A stretch of DNA of 60,000 nt from Selaginella moellendorffii (GCF_000143415.4 NW_003314274.1:1513775-1573774); one strand, 5' to 3'; numbered from the stretch's first letter, positions 30,980 to 43,565 are shown. Program-made: numbers and translations. Notes: generated by a model from the sequence alone, not told the origin.

Positions 30980-33515
30980 TCATGTACGAAGTACAGCACC
31001 ATCAGTAATTCTCCAGCCAGCATCTCCGTAATGAAGTTCATATCTTGTAGTGTAAGAGCTTTTGTATGAATCGTTGCGTTGGGGATTGTTGCTATCATAG
31101 AGCCGAGCAGTTTCTTCAAGAGTGGCCTCCACCATAGCTCGTCTACCGTCCTCGCTAATAGTCACACTGTCTATATTTATCTCCAGAAGCTTGTATTCCC
31201 AATACCATCCATGTTTTGCTACTTCGACAGCCCGATCAGTCCAGCTCTTCAGCATCTGGCCGTCGAGTATCTGCTCACAGAAAGTACCAATGTTATTAGT
31301 ACGCAAGCAAGAGCATATATCCACATGTACCTCGTTAAGTTGAGTGATGCCACGGGTCACTCCAAGCGCCTTGGCTTTTGCAGCCTGCCATTTTCGTATC
31401 AACTGCTCTGCTAGCCTTGCATCCATTCTTAAGACCTCCTTCTGTTCGGTTGTACCTACAGGTAAGAAAACAATCGAAAAAAGCTCCACCCAATCTGCAC
31501 ACAACATACCTTTCCTTAAAGTCATCGCAGACGTAAGTGCTGGCACGAGAGGTGCCACTCTCCAGCTTTTGAGGACCTTCTGGAAGGGTGGATAACTGAC
31601 GCTTGCGATTGCCAGCCCTCCAAACACAGCAGCAATGCAGGCGATCTGCAGAGGAAGTAAACGGTTGCTTGAATGCTTAGTAACACCTTCTCCGAGACGT
31701 GCAATAGCAGCAGCAGCCTCTTGTGGAAAGCTTCCTTTCTCAAGCTTTTCCAGGTATCCAAGCACCTCTGCGTCGTCGTAGTAGTCACTTAGAGAGACGT
31801 GAAAGTCTGCCGTTTCTCGAAAGTTTGTAAAAACCTCCTCGGCCAACCAGCTTTCCAACAATTTGCAAAGCCCTGGAAGCAGGTCACTGTCCCCGTTGCC
31901 ATCTGTGCCTGATAACACAAAATCTGCGACTTCGGGACACCTATCTGGAGAGTTGACATCGTTCAGCCCGAGGAAATTTTTGCAGTTCTCCACTTCCCCA
32001 AGCAAAAGAGCGGATAGAGCCCGTCCAAGCATCACATCTCTTTGCTCGTCCGTAATAAGATGATTGTCATTTCTGTCACCCAAGCTCTGGTGCAGCTGAG
32101 TGAACAAGCTTCCACCCTCTTGAATCAGCCGAGGCTTCTTCGTCTTAAATCCTTCAGCAACATGCGCTAAAGCGGCCGAGTAGATCTCAAGCTTCTCTGC
32201 TGGTATATTCGTAGGAGTCTCTGTGAACAGCGCCACCTTGATGAATAAAGCTGTCAATTAGAAATAAATCACACTGAAGAATAAGTTTGGGTAAAAATGA
32301 AGTACCTGCTCGCATGCAGTCATGCGAGATAGTGCCTCTTTCATGAATTGCTCACGCGTGTATCCTCCCACTGGTGCCATTAGACCTCCTTCGCCAGCGG
32401 TCCAGAGAATGTTACGGACTTCTTGAAGCCCTTCCGAACGTTGCGACTTGTGTTCTTCGTCAAGAGGCAGCGCAAGGAGCTCCAAAACACAGCGAGGTGT
32501 GATCTCTTCTAGAGTCTCGTATACTTCTTCCTGTAAAGACGGTGCTAGCATATTTCCTCCAGCCTGCCAAAATCAGTATTTAGAAAGCGGAAAGATAAAT
32601 AAAAAAGACTAAGCATACCTGTAGAAGCCTCAAAGCCCCGTTCAGCATGTCACAACTTCGAATGACGGCAGGAGGATTTTCAGTCATTGCCTCCCTTGAT
32701 AACTCAACATAAGCCAAAGCCGTCACGAGCACAACATCTTGCTTAAATGGCTTCTTCAAATTCTCATCGAGTAGAGCTTCACCGACTTGCAAAACCACTT
32801 CGGCCTCGCCCGCTTCTTGAAGAAGGCACAATGCTGCTGGTATCTGCAAAATTGCGTCAGTCGAGGACGAGAACAAACACTAGATTGTTTTACTTACTTT
32901 GCTCCAAGGAACTTCCACAACCAGAGTTCCAGCCTCGTCTTCTTTCAAGCCATGGTCATACTCGTCACGAAGATCTCTGTCAGCCAGTGTATCACACGCG
33001 ACTTTTAAGATTTGCTGTCGCGCTTTCAGAAGCTCCACGCTGAATCCCTCGGTGGGAGGGTTGCTTACGCGAGCTTCGTATGCTCTCATCACAGCATCGG
33101 TGGAGAAATGTGGCTCTGCTCCAAGAATCTTTATCAGACAAAAAAACGTCATCACCACAAAGACTACTTTGGAAGAAAATAAAGAGTTTGTCTCACTTGG
33201 TAGTAGTCGATGGGAAGCTGCATGGATTTCTCTGCATTTCGCAGCGCCACGGAAGGCTGAGCCTGTGCTAGAGCACAAATCACCGATACTTTACTTCGCT
33301 TTTGCAAGCGCAGAGGATTGCTCGTCGCAATGCCCGCTTCTAGACTCTGGCCAGCAATCCTGAACGGCAATGCGCGCACCGGAGCCCGAGGCTTGCTCCC
33401 GGGGCGGCTTCCAAATGCTGGAGCAGCGATCGACACCTGCGCCGCGAGGAATGTAAACCCTACCTCGGAGAATCACAAGAAATACCTGGACGCGAGCCGC
33501 CTGGCAGGGCGCCAT
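30980..33515 (-). CDS. ARC6: Plastid division protein ARC6
   Basis: Eight exons (33486-33515, 33197-33436, 32898-33128, 32619-32843, 32306-32563, 31510-32236, 31331-31455, 30980-31270) give 708 residues; Arabidopsis ARC6 is about 800. A Ser/Arg-rich transit peptide is followed by the J-like region PIDYYQILGAEPHFSTDAV and VPWSKIPAALCLLQEAGEAE. Then come FKQDVVLVTALAYVELSREA, ETLEEITPRCVLELLALPL, VGGYTREQFMKEAL and a membrane segment (LLPLQIACIAAVFGGLAIAS). The C-terminal domain ends with LKSWTDRAVEVAKHGWYWEY, DGRRAMVEATLEE and YTTRYELHYGDAGW. ARC6 spans the inner envelope and anchors FtsZ2 filaments. The linker before the membrane segment is shorter than in Arabidopsis. Confidence 0.95.
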
Positions 33516-33958
33516 GGAAATTCCACCCCTGTGATTCCAATGAGCTCCACCGCTACCGCACCAATCGATCGATCATGAGCCGCTATCTAGCTCACACTGG
33601 TCTTCTCTCTTTCAAACGCATCCGTTGGATGGCCAGCTCGACATTCCGCCGCGTAATTTCCGCCTCGCTGGCAAAATCGAAACCGTTGAACTGGCGGTTA
33701 ACCAACGGCTGTGACGTGGAGGGTAAAGTAAATAGCCATGTCATAGCGAAGTTGGTTGCCGCCAAGCGAAGAGCGAGAGACGTGACTGTACCCGCTAGGG
33801 TTTATCGGGATGATTGCGCGAGGAGGAGGTTTGTGGTCCAGAGAGAAAATGCGAGCTATCGGTGTGATCTATGGAGAAATCTCGAGAGGTTTCCATGCTG
33901 AAATGCCGGCAGCTGCGATGCGAGCTTGTAAGGCGAGGATTCTGAGAATTCCAAGAGA
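33516..33958. promoter_or_regulatory. Shared divergent promoter of ARC6 and the LRR gene
   Basis: 443 bp lie between the divergent start codons. An open plus-strand frame (33575-33901) has no recognisable content and is judged chance. Both 5' UTRs and promoters must lie here. Confidence 0.45.
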
Positions 33959-36013
33959 ATGAGGATAGAGGGAAGATCAAGCTTTGTAGAATCAGCCGAC
34001 GTTACGAAGAAGAATGCTAGATTAAAACAGGACAAGGGGCCAAATGAGCAGAAAGTTCTCGATTGGCAGACACTGGTAATGACTTCTACATTTATATTTA
34101 GCTTCTTATGCTTGATTGTGTTTTTTTTTTTTTTTGGCCAGTGCAAGGCAGGACGTGTTGACGAGCCATCGAAGCTTAAACACGCAAGATTCAAGGGCCA
34201 TGGCATAAAAAAAATCGATCCACAAAAGTTTGGAGAGTTTACTTCCCTGCGTTACATCAATCTCACCAGCAACTTTGTGCCTCTTGTAAGTATTTCTTGT
34301 AAAAGCTTGCAGCTCTGAAACATGAGCTTCTTTTGTCATGGTTTTTTCAGGAGTCCCTTGCACCGTTTCCTTTCCTCCAAAACGTTTGCCTCCAACGGAA
34401 TCGACTACTATCGGTGAATCCCCCTGCACAGAAGTTTACGGCCCTTCAGGTACAACGATTTGTTCGCTCGTGGAGCACCTTCGTGACAAACTTTTGTTTG
34501 CAGGAATTGGATGTGTCGTACAACAAGTTGAAGGCATCGGCTATGCTTGCGTTGTCGACGTTGCCAGACTTACGCAGGCTCAACATAGACTACAACTATT
34601 TGGGCAAGATACCGGACGAGATAGGAGACTTGGGGGCATTTCCTAGTTTGCAAAAACTTTCTGCAGCAGGAAATGGTCTTCACTCATCGTCCCTCATACC
34701 CTTAAGCAAGGTTTATAAAAAAAGTACTGCATTCCTTTGTGATTATTCTTGAATTTTCTTCGCCGTCACTAGACAGCTATACTGGTAAAGGAATGCTCAC
34801 TACAGTAAGTCTTTGTTTCTGACACTTTCCGCTCGTTGTAAACAGATACGAAGGCTGGAGCTGCTTTGCTTGTCGAGAAACTCGATCAGTAGCTTGCCAG
34901 AGGAGGTAACCAGCTCATTTCTCTCTTCTTTTTTTCAAAATACTGACTTGAATACTTTGGTGTCAAGCTGTACAGGTGTTTTCGTGGCCTAAGCCATTCC
35001 GGCGGCTCACGGAGCTGGATTTGTCTTTTAACTGCCTCAAAGAGCCTCACACGCTAGTGTCCCTGAGGTTTCTGGAGCATTTGAACAAGGTACGCTCGAA
35101 CCTTTGTCGAGCTTTGTACTGAACTTTGCATATCATCTTGTTTCCTCAGGTGATATTGTGGGGGAATCCCATCGCCAAAAACGTTGGGCAACCGGTTATC
35201 AAAGCGTATCTTCAAGCACGGCAAAGTGGTCAGTCGTGGGCTTTGGAACCGCCACCTCCGTCACGGCATCCATACCAAAGATTCATCCCAGTTCTTCGCC
35301 CACAATCCTGTTTACTCGTAAGTTCTTCTACGTGCACTTTTTCACTAAAAAAAAACCTCTTCATTCATCCAAACTGACTCGACTGGCCAAGTAGAATGAC
35401 GCTGAGCTTCAGGCAGCTGAATGCAAGCCAGACCCCAAACCCGAGAAGAAGGAAAAGAAAGAGGTGATTTTTGCTGTAGTTGTGAAGCTACTGTCGTTTC
35501 GTAAACTCCAGTGTGTCTGTGCATGGTTTGCAGGATCCTCCAGAAACCCCAGCGGCGGATAGATCCGCATTTGGAGCGTCAATGGCATTTCTAACTCTCA
35601 AACGAGAGCTAGCATTTCCGCCCGCTCCGGTAAGCTATATCGTTCTTATCTAGTTTCATGAACGTGTTTGTGTTTGATCCAGTCGGAGCTTAAACCTCCT
35701 CACTACTGGGCTCCTCCAAAGAGGCAGGACAGTAGCTTGTTGGAAGCCACGAGACGACACCATCGCCCCACGCTTTTGCAAAGAGTCCGGAAAATGCAGG
35801 CAAGCTTTTCCAGAAAAATTCTTCCATTTTGATGTTCCAATTTTTTTTATTTTTTTATTTTTTTCTGTTTCCATTTTTTACTTGGGACAGGCCGAGCAGG
35901 AGAAGCAAAGAACTGATGTTATTCTCAAGGGAATGCAAGAGCGCTTGAAACGTGTAGAGAGTGGGCTGAGCTTCTTGCAAAACAAGCTAACACCCCTTTG
36001 TAAGGCGGCTTAG
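33959..36013 (+). CDS. Leucine-rich repeat protein with C-terminal coiled-coil-like tail (possibly XRRA1-like)
   Basis: Eleven exons give about 437 residues. SDS22-type leucine-rich repeats occupy roughly residues 55-260 (LRYINLTSNFVPL, LDVSYNKLKASAM, LRRLNIDYNYLGKIP, LELLCLSRNSISSLP, LTELDLSFNCLKEP) and are closed by an LRR-cap-like LWGNPIAKNVGQP. The second half is proline- and lysine-rich and ends in a helical stretch (KGMQERLKRVESGLSFLQNK). The arrangement resembles XRRA1-like or axonemal LRR proteins, a tentative suggestion. It is probably cytoplasmic, as there is no signal peptide or membrane segment. It converges with the kinase gene, 143 bp apart. Confidence 0.85.
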
Positions 36014-36156
36014 TTTTCTTTTCCAATTTCTAGCTCTAGAAGTTCACTGGTTTTCCATTCTCAGTGAGCTTAGGCTTGCAAAACATGTAAACAGAAAAAA
36101 ATGTCGAAAGAACGAAGCGAAAAAATAAAGAGACCAGAAGAGGGAGGCATTTCCTT

Positions 36157-39100
36157 TTAACCGTCTTCTTTCGCGGCTTCCTCTTTGCGTATTCTTTCCT
36201 CCTCTTCTTTGTTGAAGATCGCGTTCAGCTGTCTCTCCAGCTGCGAAACAGGATTCCATTCGTGAGCGAAAAAGAAAACAAGAACACCAAGTACCTGGAC
36301 ATTGCGAAGCTTCATCATTTGCAGCTCGTCACCAAGCACTCCCACTCTAAACAAGCAAAGTGTTAAATTCGACAGAGTGTCTTACATAGAGACTTGATTT
36401 CTCACCTCACTTGCAGTTCAAGGACTTGTTGGCGAAGGTCACGTTCACGGTCCGAGCAGTTGTGATCGCTCTGTTTGAAGCAACAAGTTTGTCACTTTTC
36501 GGATGAAAACAACATACACATACCCCGTGGTCTACTGCACTCGCACTCGCACTCCGACTCAAGCGCTGGTTGGACGCGCCTGCGCAAAAAAAGTCATGTA
36601 AGAACAATAACGTGGAATTGCAGCCACTTACCAGCGGATAAGTCAGTCCCATGGTTGCATACAATGGTCATCAGATTCACAATCATGTCCTGTTGGAATT
36701 AGCAGCTTCACGGTTCTGTAACATTCAACATCGTTGCATACCTGCTGCATCGCCGTTTGGTTTAAAAGATTCTGGAGCAGTGGCAGTAATGCCGCAGTCG
36801 ACACGGGAGTGTAGCCAGTAGTAGATGGTGTGGCTGGAGATGGAGATGTACCGGATGACTGTGGAAAAACTTGCTGGTACATCTAAGCCACCAAAGCGTT
36901 AAGATTTACTGACACAAACTAATAGAAAGTTCAACCTGGGCACTCGAAGTTCTTCGGAGACTTGAGGGAGAGAGAAGTTCCTGCAGCAGCAGATGTTAAG
37001 TACTTATCAACGCAAAAGAAGAGTCAACTGTACCGAATGCTCAATAGAGTTTACACTGCTTTTTACTTTCACATTTGGAAGAGCGGCAAGCCTTTCCACA
37101 TCCTTGTTCTGCAACGAGCTTATTACATAGAATCTTACTAGCATTTAGACAGCAAACTAATACCTCCTTAAGGTCCTTGAGATTGACATCTGCCGAGGTT
37201 ACGGAGAACCGTCCTTTCTTCTGGACGACGGGCCCTTTGACCTTCTCATCCTCTTTTCCTGTTTCATTCAGACAATTGAGACGACTCAAATAATAAATCA
37301 AAGAGGCTATACCAGGTGGGGGCTTGGCTGATCCATTTGCAGGTCGATGGTCAACGACTCCATTGCTAGATGGCACAGTAGAGGGGTTCTCCTCTCCTGA
37401 GGGGCGCATCGTTAGCTTGTGATCTCTGAAGTCAAATGCCGTCAGGATCAAGGAAGAAAAATTGCAATATGTTACCTGGTTCTCTCGTCATCCAAAGGCT
37501 TGTCTGTAAGTGCATCATCAAAATCTAACTGTCGGTTGTGATCCATTGAAATATCTTTTGCGTTTATGATTTTCGAGTCATCAAGCTCTTTATCTTCGAA
37601 CTTTTCCTCCTTGTGGTGCGCAAGCGCACTTTCTTCGCCGTTGAGTTGTTCTGCGTTCTCACACCAGTTTGATGAATCTATCTCCACGTTATCGACGAAG
37701 ACATTGAACCGGCCTCTGTAAAGAAACGATTTGATTAACTTAAAATAGTCGAGAGAATAATACTTACCTTATCTTGGCTCCATTTGGCGGCTTGCGAACT
37801 ATGCACTCTTCTCCCTACATTTGAAACGAACAAAATAGTTTACGTATAGGAAGACAAACTACTTACATCGAGAGGTATCTCGGCCTTGATAGTCTCAGAG
37901 ATAAGATTATCGTCGGCGGATATTGTCGTATGAGGCGAGGCTACTCTAGAAACAGTTTTAGAGGGAACTCCTTCCTCCTCTTTCTTGATGACAGGAGCAT
38001 AATCATCGTCTTGCAACTGCATTGCATCAAACTGGTCAAAATGAAATAACCATACTGTCATTCAAGTTACCATTGCTGCCTGTGCTTTGAGATCCTCAAC
38101 GTCAAAATTCCAGCCACTTACTCCGCGTTTATAAGCGTTCTGCATGGTTTATTCCCGTGTTACATTTATAACAATACATTTTTCTAGCCTGACCTGGGAT
38201 TTTTCTTCCTGCTCCTCGAAAGTAGACGTTTTCTTTTCCGCAAGTCGTGCAGCATCCTTCAGCTGGTGTCACAAAATGTTACCTCATGGCACCATACAGA
38301 TCCAATTCTCATACCTTCACATCCCTCACACGTTCCCAGAGAGGTGGAAGGCCGTCCAGAACGTGACGGACTATATAGTCGCTTGACTTTGCCGATTTGA
38401 AAAAAGAATGCTTCAAAAGCTTTTCGGCTGTTGGCCTTTTTGTCGGGTCCTTAACCAAACACATGGCAATCATCTCCTTGAAAGACTAAATTAGCAAAAG
38501 GCAGCTGTTAAAAAGCGCAAAAGAAACTAGATTAAAGTGACCTTAGAAAAGCGCTTGTCCCTCTCGTAAGTCAATCCAGGAGCTGCATTTTGTAAAGTCA
38601 TCAGTAGAACCTGTCAAGCGCATTCAGCACTCGAAGGAACATAAAAATCACGGATTTACCTTCAGAGGTGGATATTTCGAGAACGGAGCATGGCCGTGTG
38701 CAAGCTCTAGAGCAGTTATACCGAAAGACCATACGTCAGCCCTGTGGGCACACACTGGGAGATAAGAAAAATCGAAAGAAAGTAATTTAGAATTGTACTT
38801 AAAATCGTAACCATTGATCTGCTCCATGACCTCCGGCGCCATCCTGCAGAGATTCGTTAAGAATGAATCTCGAACAGAATCATATTGATTGCGTACCAGC
38901 AAGGTGTCCCCACAAAAGTTTTTCTCGACCATTGCCTATCGCCATTGTCAAACATGAAAGCCGCGACGCCAAAATCACCGAGCTTCACGGCACCGTTCTC
39001 GTGTATGAGGATATTCCCAGCCTTGATAGAACACCCAAATTAGATAGATCCAAGGACAGTTGACTTGAGAGGAACATACCTTCACATCTCGATGAATGTG

Positions 39101-39589
39101 TCCCTGTCGGTGAAGATACTCCAAAGCTTTCAACGTATCGCGAAGAATTGTCGCAATAACCGGCTCGTCGAATCCATCGGGAGATGTTGCCTTCATGATG
39201 TGAAGACACGAGCCACCTCCCATATACGGCATGACTACCCAAAGATGCTGAGACACCACAAACGAGCAGTGTGCCTTCACGACATTGGAATGGTTGATCA
39301 AGCTCATTGTCTGAGCTTCCTTTCGGATGGTATCCTGGGAAGCACGGACATCTAAGTCAGCTACCAGCAAGGAAGAAATAAAACTTTAAGATGAGCTCGA
39401 AAGTATCGGTATACTTACCAAAGTCCCACTGCATTTCTCCAAATCCAGCTGCTTCACCGCGACATATTCTCCAAGAGGCACGCAAAATGCCCGAAACACC
39501 AATCCGCTCACGCCCTGCCCGATCTCTTCGAGCAACTTGTAGTCGGCTGGTACCACTGGATACTTCCCCTTGTCCTTTCGCTCCTCCAT
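36157..39589 (-). CDS. STE20/FRAY (OSR1-like) serine/threonine protein kinase
   Basis: A multi-exon gene starting at an ATG at 39587-39589 ([20 protein letters not shown]) and ending [16 protein letters not shown]. The kinase domain (about 39550-38400) shows the glycine loop [57 protein letters not shown] and [16 protein letters not shown]. Plant FRAY-like kinases share the following [20 protein letters not shown] block and a later GRFSVTS, an RFxV-type motif. The C-terminal third is acidic, low-complexity linker and a coiled coil. This group contains the stomatal blue-light kinase BLUS1 and stress kinases. The substrate here is unknown. Only the outer ends and the main motifs were traced; internal exon borders were read less exhaustively. 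Confidence 0.88.
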
Positions 39590-40264
39590 ATCTTCCACAG
39601 GAATATTTTCACTTGGACTATGGCTGTCCGATTCGCGTACTGTTCATCGCACACGAGCGTCGAAATATTTCGGCACCGCGAGCTCACGGGAGCACGGATT
39701 TCTCGATCTTGGACGCGGCGCCGCGGATATTCTCGCGATCAAACCGCCACCGCCTACTCGCATTCCCCGATCCCTCCCCGCGGCCTCAATTCCTGAAATT
39801 GGATCCCAAATATCGGTAGCGTAGGAGCAAAGATCCACGCAAACAAGGAAAAGCGCCGCAACAAGGGAGAAATTCCACCGAGCTTACACTGGCGATCGTC
39901 CAGCGCCACAGCAGCGTCGCAGCGCCATCGCCGCGCATTAAATTCGGGATCGAAATCCCGTTGCTCGGTCTTCTTTCAAGCTCCCGCAACGCAAGCTTGC
40001 TCGCTCATGCACAGCCTCGGCCCGGACCTACGAGCCCCAAACCTAGAATGGCCTATAAAACGGCCGTCAAACCCCCCGTGACGGCCACGCCTCAGCTCGT
40101 CATGGACCCGTCACCGCACGCCACGGCCTCTCCCGTGCGCTTCTGTGCACGAAAACAGTGGCATTACTGATAACAAGAAGCCAATCATAGTCTCAACCCC
40201 CTCTCTCGTTTAGAAAAAAAAATTAAACAATTCAAACGGCTGACCGTTGACAATTTTTGACCCT
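39590..40264. other. Intergenic: kinase promoter/5' UTR and tetraspanin 3' UTR
   Basis: About 675 bp without a supported gene. It is moderately GC-rich. The kinase leader may contain an intron, but no single pair of splice sites can be chosen. Confidence 0.4.
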
Positions 40265-41080
40265 CTAGAACCCTAAAACTTCTTTCTTGCGAGCGTTTCG
40301 AAACGCGCAGCAGCCCACAGAATAGACGATCACCAGGAAGAAGAACATCACCGCGCTCACGAACGCGACCTTGCGCCAGTCGCGCTTGATGTTCTCGAGC
40401 ACTCCCGCCTTGCAGGAATCGCAATCCAGGCACAGATCCTCCTGGTTCCACCGCGAGCAATCCGGGTCGGAATTAGGGTTCTGGGGATCCGCCCAGCTTG
40501 TGGCGTTGGCGAAGCCACACGCCGCTGGAGGCCGGCAGCATCCAGACTGCAAAGGGACTAGACACAATCAATCCAATTCGAGGAGATTGGGCCACACCTG
40601 CAATGGGGAGTAATTGGTGAATGTAGCTTCTTCCAGGCCGACGCAAACCCTCGCAGCGATCAAGCAGCTCTTGATCTTTGCCCAATTCCCCGGATTCTTG
40701 ACGCGATCTTGGAGCCAGGGCGAGTAATCCGTGAGCCTATACTCCTCGTAGCCCAATCCAGCCAGAGAATGCCTGGCACCGCCCCTGCTCGTCACCACAA
40801 ACGCAAATGCCGTGAATGCCAGCAGCGCTAGGATGAGCAGCAGCATAACCAGGAGATAGATCCACAGCAGCCACGCGATCCGGAAGCAGCTGCCGATAAA
40901 TCCCGCCAGGGACACGAGCAGGATGAAGAGCCCTAGCGCGATCACGGGAAACTGGAGGAATTTCACGCACACCGTCTCGTGCCGGTGCGCAAGCCAAATT
41001 CCCGCACCAATCACCGCCAGCGAGAGGATCATCGCCGCAAAATTCAGGATCCCCGTGAGGTAGTTGCTCGTCAGACCCAT
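40265..41080 (-). CDS. Plant tetraspanin
   Basis: Two exons (40598-41080 and 40265-40546, intron 51 nt) give 254 residues. Four membrane segments are visible: LTGILNFAAMILSLAVIGAG, FPVIALGLFILLVSLAGFIG, LLWIYLLVMLLLILALLAF and VAFVSAVMFFFLVIVYSVG. The large extracellular loop holds GCCRPP, the plant tetraspanin version of the CCG motif, with further Cys pairs (CLDCDSC). Tetraspanins organise membrane microdomains and extracellular vesicles. The start MGLTSNYLTG is preferred to the upstream in-frame ATG at 41212 because plant tetraspanins begin right at the first membrane segment. Confidence 0.93.
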
Positions 41081-41243
41081 CAGATCGATCGATCGATCGG
41101 GCTGGAATCGCCTAGAACACTCGCGTACGGAAGCGCGACAAAAATGCCCGGCCTTGGCATCTGCTGCTCCAGGCCAGCGCGCGTACGGACGGGGATAAGA
41201 ATGGGCCACCATTTTAATGAGCGTGACAAGGACCTGCCCGGCG

Positions 41244-43565
41244 TCATCTGACCGTACAGAGGTTGGACATCACGACGTACGCCGAGGAGTGGCCATGGTC
41301 CAAGCTCCGGGCCTTTTGGGCTGTCCGTACACCCCGGTGTACGTCACCGTGGATGTGGCAAGCGCCCAAGAGGCTCATCCATTGGGCGGGAGATGGCCAA
41401 ATGGGCATGGTTTGAATGAGCTCCTCAACCCTATCGAGGCGCCCAGCGCGGCCGAGAAGATCGACGAGGCAGCCATAGTTGTCCTCCAGTGGCTCGATAG
41501 AGTAGTCCCCGATCATGAGATGGAACTGGCGGCGGGCCTCTCGGATCGATCCGGCATGCGCGCATGCGAAGAGCACACAGGTGAAGCTTATCACATTCGG
41601 CGCCACGCCCTCTTGATCCATTCTTTGCAGTAGGTCCATCGATTCGCGCAGGTCACCCTGGTGAGCGTAGGCCCCGATGATCGCGTTCCAGGAGATGGAG
41701 TTCTTGCCCCGGATCTCCTCGAACGCCGCCCTCACGCTGGCGGGGGCGCCGCAGCGATCATACATGTTGACTAGCGCGGTGCCCGGGATCACGCTGCTTG
41801 AGAGCCCCTTGGCGGCGATGGCGGCATGGATCTTCCGCCCTTCTCGCAGGTCCTCGCACGCATCCAGCGCGCTCACCAGCGTCAGCTGGTTGGGATGGAT
41901 CCCTTGGAGCTCCATTCTACTCAGTAGCAGCAGGGCTTGATCACCGTGACCCTGGTGAGCGCAAGCTGTGATCATCGACGTCCACGGGATCACATCGTCC
42001 CTCCGCTCGTCGCCCATTCGATCGAATACTCTCCAGGCGCTCTCGATGCTACCGCAGTTGCCATACATGTCAATGAGCGCCGTCTCCACGCTTTGGGACT
42101 CGTGGATTCTATTGCTCTGATCGTATTCTTCGTGGATCCTCCTCCCTTCCTCGATCAATTCCGGCGTGTTTGACACCGCCTCCAGCACGCTCAAGAACGC
42201 GATCTCGTCGGGCTTCGTCCCTTCCGCGTCCATTTGCTTGAAGATCTGGAGAGCTCTCCGGGGGAATCCATGCTGGGCATACGCGGCGATCAGCGACGTC
42301 CACGACACGATCGTCCTGCACTGCAACGAATTGAAGACGCTCTCGGCATCGATCAAGCTCCCGCATTTGCCATACATCGTCACCAGCGCATTGCTCAACC
42401 GGGTGGAGCTCTCGTCGATCACTCCACTGCCCGCGGCGGCGATCCTCTCGTGAATTCTCCTCCCATCCTCCAGGAACTCCGCGCTGGAGCAAGCGCTCAG
42501 CGCAGTCAAGAATGTGTTCTCCATCGCCCTCACGCCTTCGCAATCCATGAGCTTGAGCAAACGCAGCGCTTCCTTGGCCTTCCCATGCTGAGCATGAGCT
42601 CCAATCAGAATGCCCCACGTCACCCCGTTCCTGTACGGCATGCCCACGAATACCGCCATGGCCTCGTCCAGGCTGCCGCACCGCCCGTACGTGCTCACCA
42701 GCGTGTTCCCGATTAGGGCTTCACGCTCGAGGCCGCGAGCGGCGAGGTCGCCATGGAGTCTCTTCACCGAATCGATCGATTCGCAGGTTACAAGACTGCT
42801 CAAGAACGTCGATCGATCGGGCGCCAGCCCCGCGGGTTCGATCCGGTAATACAGCTCCAGCGCTAGATCTCCACGGCCGTGAAGAGAATACGCTGCGATC
42901 ATCGCGTTCCAGGCGATAATATCCCGCTTTCTCATCCGGTCGAAGAGATCCCGAGCTCGATCGAGGCCGCCGCACCTGGCATACATGCTCACCAGCGCCG
43001 TGCCGAGATTTCCACTCAGATCGAACCCGCTTGCCTCGATCCGGGCGTGGAGGCGCTCACCCCGGGCGAGATCCATTGCCAGGGTGCAGGCGCCCAGGAG
43101 ATTGATAAACGTGACATGGCTGGCCTTGACGCCGTGGAGATCCATGCTTCCGAGAAGATCCAGCGCCTCTCGCAAATGCCCATTCTCGGCATACGCAGTG
43201 ACGAGAATGCTCCAGGAGAAGACGTTTGGATGCTCGATGGACTCAAATGCGGCGATGGCGTCGTCCAGAGCTTCGCATTTCCCGTACATTCTCACGAGGA
43301 GATTCCCGAGAATGGTGTCGCCGCCGGCGCCCGCGCTGTTGATCTGGGCGTGGAGGCGCTTGCCCTGCGGGAGATCTCTGGAGCTTGCGCAGGCGCGAAG
43401 GAGATCCATGTAGGTGGAGAAATCCGCAGCAACTCCTCGCTTCTCGAGGCGATCCAGCCTCTCGCTAACATCACTGTGGCTCGGTCTCGCGGCTCTATCT
43501 CCATATCCAGCGCAAGAGCAGAAAAACCTTCTTGCTCTTCCCGAGACACGTCTTTGCAACATCAA
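41244..43565 (-). CDS. Pentatricopeptide repeat (PPR) protein, PLS class, ends within the E motif
   Basis: A single exon encodes 773 residues, as is usual for plant organellar PPR proteins. About twenty repeats are visible; conserved cores include LVSMYARCGGLDRARDLFD, IAWNAMIAAYSLHGRGDLA and LIDMYGNCGSIESAWRVFD. The C terminus reads GCLVDLLGRAGRLDRVEELI then QWMSLLGACHIHGDVHRG, the E-motif region, and stops at SNLCTVR without E+ or DYW domains. An editing role would therefore need a DYW partner in trans. The N terminus (RRVSGRARRFF) suits a mitochondrial or plastid target signal. The gene lies 163 bp upstream of the tetraspanin start on the same strand. Confidence 0.94.
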   Translation of the reverse strand: MMLQRRVSGRARRFFCSCAGYGDRAARPSHSDVSERLDRLEKRGVAADFSTYMDLLRACASSRDLPQGKRLHAQINSAGAGGDTILGNLLVRMYGKCEALDDAIAAFESIEHPNVFSWSILVTAYAENGHLREALDLLGSMDLHGVKASHVTFINLLGACTLAMDLARGERLHARIEASGFDLSGNLGTALVSMYARCGGLDRARDLFDRMRKRDIIAWNAMIAAYSLHGRGDLALELYYRIEPAGLAPDRSTFLSSLVTCESIDSVKRLHGDLAARGLEREALIGNTLVSTYGRCGSLDEAMAVFVGMPYRNGVTWGILIGAHAQHGKAKEALRLLKLMDCEGVRAMENTFLTALSACSSAEFLEDGRRIHERIAAAGSGVIDESSTRLSNALVTMYGKCGSLIDAESVFNSLQCRTIVSWTSLIAAYAQHGFPRRALQIFKQMDAEGTKPDEIAFLSVLEAVSNTPELIEEGRRIHEEYDQSNRIHESQSVETALIDMYGNCGSIESAWRVFDRMGDERRDDVIPWTSMITACAHQGHGDQALLLLSRMELQGIHPNQLTLVSALDACEDLREGRKIHAAIAAKGLSSSVIPGTALVNMYDRCGAPASVRAAFEEIRGKNSISWNAIIGAYAHQGDLRESMDLLQRMDQEGVAPNVISFTCVLFACAHAGSIREARRQFHLMIGDYSIEPLEDNYGCLVDLLGRAGRLDRVEELIQTMPIWPSPAQWMSLLGACHIHGDVHRGVRTAQKARSLDHGHSSAYVVMSNLCTVR

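Noticed and set aside
33575-33901. 108-codon plus-strand open frame between ARC6 and the LRR gene
   Set aside because: It lies in the shared divergent promoter, has no recognisable motif and leads into no splice site joining the LRR gene.
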